Source: Bacteroidia bacterium (GTDB lineage: Bacteria; Bacteroidota; Bacteroidia; NS11-12g; UBA9320). Taken from it: a DNA stretch of 7,107 nt. The position numbers and the translations under genes are program-made. Shown here in pieces: positions 5,561-7,107 of this stretch. The stretch spans positions 1-7,107 of the forward strand of contig JAKMFK010000021.1 of NCBI GenBank assembly GCA_022425465.1, given 5' to 3'. Under the pieces are notes generated by a model that searched no databases, was not told the DNA's origin, and saw only the letters and a list, made by a program, of their open reading frames with translations. Within the stretch, counting starts at the first letter, position 1; each line of letters opens with the position of its first letter.

Positions 5561-6400
5561 ATGAAAAAAATCACATCGTTATTAATGTTACTATGTCTAA
5601 TTACATTTAGTACACAAACAGCCTTCGCTGATGAAGATGCAGCCAATGATTCTACTACAGAGGTAGTTGACTCATCATCAGCTGTAGCTAACGACTCTAC
5701 AACAACAGAAGTTGCTGAAGAAGAGGTTGTGACAGAGGAGGTAGAAGTAGAGGAAGAAGAAAGTGGCCTACAAGTACTCAAGAAGAAATTCATTGAGGGT
5801 GGTGCTGGATTTATGTCACTTCCTTTAATTTGTTTAATTCTAGGTCTAGCTATTGCTATTGAGCGAATAATATCATTATTCTGGATGAGTATTAATAATG
5901 ATGAATTTGTTGAAAATATTGAGAAAGAAGTTTCAGCAGGAAACCTTGAAGCTGCAAAGGAACTATGTAGAAATACAAGAGGACCAGTTGCAAGTATATT
6001 TTACCAAGGTTTAGATAGAGCAGAGCAAGGTTCTATTGATGTGGTAGAAAAATCGGTAGTTAGTTATGGATCTGTACAAATGGGACAGCTTGAAAAAGGT
6101 CTTGTTTGGTTGTCTTTATTCATTGCACTAGCACCAATGTTAGGTTTCATGGGTACAGTAATTGGTATGATTGACGCTTTCGATGCAATTAAGGCAGCTG
6201 GAGATATCTCTCCAAGTGTTGTTGCAGATGGTATTTCGGTTGCACTTTTAACAACTGTTGCAGGTCTTATTGTTGCAATTATTCTTCAAATATTTTACAA
6301 CTTCATAACCTCAAAAATCGATGGCATTGTTAATGGAATGGAGGACGCTTCTATATCATTAGTTGATATACTTGTTAAAAATAAAGTAGTAAAAGCATAG
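5561..6400 (+). CDS. MotA/TolQ/ExbB-family proton channel protein with signal peptide and acidic linker
   Basis: The 279-residue product begins with a signal peptide (MKKITSLLMLLC..., likely cleaved after TAFA at residue 23). Residues 24-68 form a Ser/Thr/Ala/Glu-rich acidic linker, expected in the periplasm. The ExbB-type channel follows: helix 1 at about 84-108, a cytoplasmic domain at 110-178, helix 2 at about 181-203 with APMLGFMGTVIGMIDAF (191-207), and helix 3 at about 222-246 with GISVALLTTVAGL (224-236). Threonines 199 and 232 align with the pore threonines of E. coli ExbB. The glutamate of the E. coli GIAEALLATA motif is V227 here, and the usual proline of AIPA is replaced (AIIL, 239-242). 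With ExbD it should form an inner-membrane motor using the proton gradient. It is first in a cluster and lies 1 nt before the next gene. Confidence 0.93.
   Translation: MKKITSLLMLLCLITFSTQTAFADEDAANDSTTEVVDSSSAVANDSTTTEVAEEEVVTEEVEVEEEESGLQVLKKKFIEGGAGFMSLPLICLILGLAIAIERIISLFWMSINNDEFVENIEKEVSAGNLEAAKELCRNTRGPVASIFYQGLDRAEQGSIDVVEKSVVSYGSVQMGQLEKGLVWLSLFIALAPMLGFMGTVIGMIDAFDAIKAAGDISPSVVADGISVALLTTVAGLIVAIILQIFYNFITSKIDGIVNGMEDASISLVDILVKNKVVKA
5639..5716 (+). repeat. Imperfect 15-codon tandem repeat in the acidic linker
   Basis: Within the ExbB-type gene, the peptide AANDSTTEVV (residues 27-36) recurs as VANDSTTTEVA (42-52), a 45-bp period. It lies in the low-complexity linker after the signal peptide, a region likely to vary in length between strains. 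Confidence 0.6.
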
Positions 6401-6401
6401 T

Positions 6402-6818
6402 ATGTTTAAGTCAGGAAGAATAATTTTTTATTCAATAGTTGTCGTTTTAGTTTTCATATTTGTAATACTCGTTTCAAAAGACGATTATGCAGGAAGCGAG
6501 ATGGGATTATGGATGGCTATTTTGCTTGCTTTAGGTGCAATGGTGTCTATTATAGTTTCATCTGTAATACACTTGAAAAATAATCCAAAGTCCTCTAAAA
6601 GTTTACTAATGGGAGTGGGTGTAATCTTATTAGTATGTCTTGTAAGTTACTTTATTTCTTCAGGAAATTTAGGTGATGATTATGAGAAATATAATATCAC
6701 GACAGAGAGTCAGTCTAGATTTATTGATATGGGGTTATACTTGACTCTTTTCCTTGGATTTTCAGCTGTTGTATCTATTATAGTATCAGAAGCTGTAGCA
6801 TTATTAAAGAACCAATAA
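6402..6818 (+). CDS. Four-helix membrane protein between exbB and exbD, internally duplicated, function unknown
   Basis: The 138-residue protein has four hydrophobic helices at about 7-25, 35-57, 67-87 and 111-135. The second and fourth are clearly related: MGLWMAILLALGAMVSIIVS (34-53) against MGLYLTLFLGFSAVVSIIVS (110-129), each followed by a stretch ending in a KN pair. The helices before them (13-25 and 73-85) are also similar in composition, so the protein looks like a duplicated helix-loop-helix unit. The second loop (88-109) is longer and charged. The gene starts 1 nt after the ExbB-type stop, and its own stop directly abuts the ExbD-type ATG (TAAATG), so the three should be expressed together. 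I do not recognise a named family. Membership in the ExbB/ExbD motor, or its assembly, is inferred from position alone. Confidence 0.85.
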   Translation: MFKSGRIIFYSIVVVLVFIFVILVSKDDYAGSEMGLWMAILLALGAMVSIIVSSVIHLKNNPKSSKSLLMGVGVILLVCLVSYFISSGNLGDDYEKYNITTESQSRFIDMGLYLTLFLGFSAVVSIIVSEAVALLKNQ

Positions 6819-7107
6819 ATGGGAAGTAGAAGAAGAGATATTCCAGAAATAAATGCCGGATCGATGGCGGATATCGCCTTCTTATTATTGGTGTTTTTTT
6901 TGGTAACCACTACCATGGACATACCTACAGGTCTTCAGGTGGCATTACCTCCAATTTCTGAGGAACCCCCAGAAGATAGTAAGCAAAAGAAACGAGAAGT
7001 TTTAGAAGTATTGGTAAATGCTGCTGATCAGCTCTTAGTTGAAGGTTCACCACTTACGATTGACAGACTACAACAAAAAACAATCGATCACTTAACGAAT
7101 GAAGGTA
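6819..7107 (+). CDS. ExbD/TolR-family biopolymer transport protein (3' partial)
   Basis: The open frame begins at the ATG abutting the previous stop and runs off the window after 96 complete codons. After a short basic cytoplasmic tail (MGSRRRDIPEIN), a single helix carries the ExbD signature AGSMADIAFLLLVFFLVTTT (residues 13-32). Asp18 corresponds to the protonated aspartate of ExbD/TolR (Asp25 in E. coli ExbD), which carries protons through the ExbB pore. A proline- and glutamate-rich stretch (about 43-53) and the beginning of the periplasmic domain follow, including EVLEVLVNAADQLLVEG. Full-length relatives are about 140-200 residues, so roughly the C-terminal third to half is missing. It is the partner of the ExbB-type protein in the same cluster. 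Confidence 0.93.
   Translation, partial: MGSRRRDIPEINAGSMADIAFLLLVFFLVTTTMDIPTGLQVALPPISEEPPEDSKQKKREVLEVLVNAADQLLVEGSPLTIDRLQQKTIDHLTNEG

Noticed and set aside
5503..5793. Leftward 96-codon frame rich in Ser and Thr
   Set aside because: It is the complement of the low-complexity acidic linker of the ExbB-type gene; its composition is explained by the repeat on the other strand.
6710..6922. Leftward 70-codon frame
   Set aside because: It is antisense to the end of the four-helix gene and the start of the ExbD-type gene, with no domain signal.

Overview
This window comes from an AT-rich member of the Bacteroidota, most likely a marine or aquatic Flavobacteriales-type bacterium (lineage inferred, not proven). 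Three things point there. The first gene ends in a type IX secretion (T9SS) sorting domain, which is largely confined to this phylum. Promoter-like elements match the Bacteroidota consensus TAnnTTTG with an upstream TTG. Start codons are preceded by A-rich sequence and not by clear Shine-Dalgarno motifs.

Layout, left to right. (1) Positions 1-237 are the 3' end of a secreted T9SS cargo gene, closed by a strong hairpin terminator (254-289). (2) A rightward block follows: a TatD-family metal-dependent hydrolase, tRNA-Ser(GGA), an anchored protein of about 247 residues with OmpA-like segments, and a 75-residue membrane/coiled-coil protein overlapping it by 11 nt. (3) A leftward block runs from 5399 to 2173: radA, panD, a YbhN/LPG-synthase-type membrane protein and an RfaE2-type nucleotidyltransferase. 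The last three are tightly overlapped and appear to have their own promoter just upstream of panD. (4) From 5561 rightward is an energy-transducing cluster: an ExbB/MotA/TolQ-type channel with a signal peptide and an acidic linker, a four-helix membrane protein built from an internal duplication, and an ExbD-type protein cut by the window end. These three genes follow each other with gaps of 1 and 0 nt.

How the genes work together. The cluster at 5561-7107 should form a proton-driven inner-membrane motor that powers an outer-membrane or periplasmic process; the unrecognised four-helix protein between the two known motor subunits is the best candidate for something under-described. The panD-ybhN-rfaE2 unit mixes pantothenate synthesis with envelope-related functions. 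radA is DNA-repair housekeeping. The OmpA-like/coiled-coil pair is probably a cell-envelope unit of unknown role. Most of the window is ordinary chromosome; I see no CRISPR array, insertion sequence, prophage or defence system. There is no gene-free stretch longer than about 160 nt.
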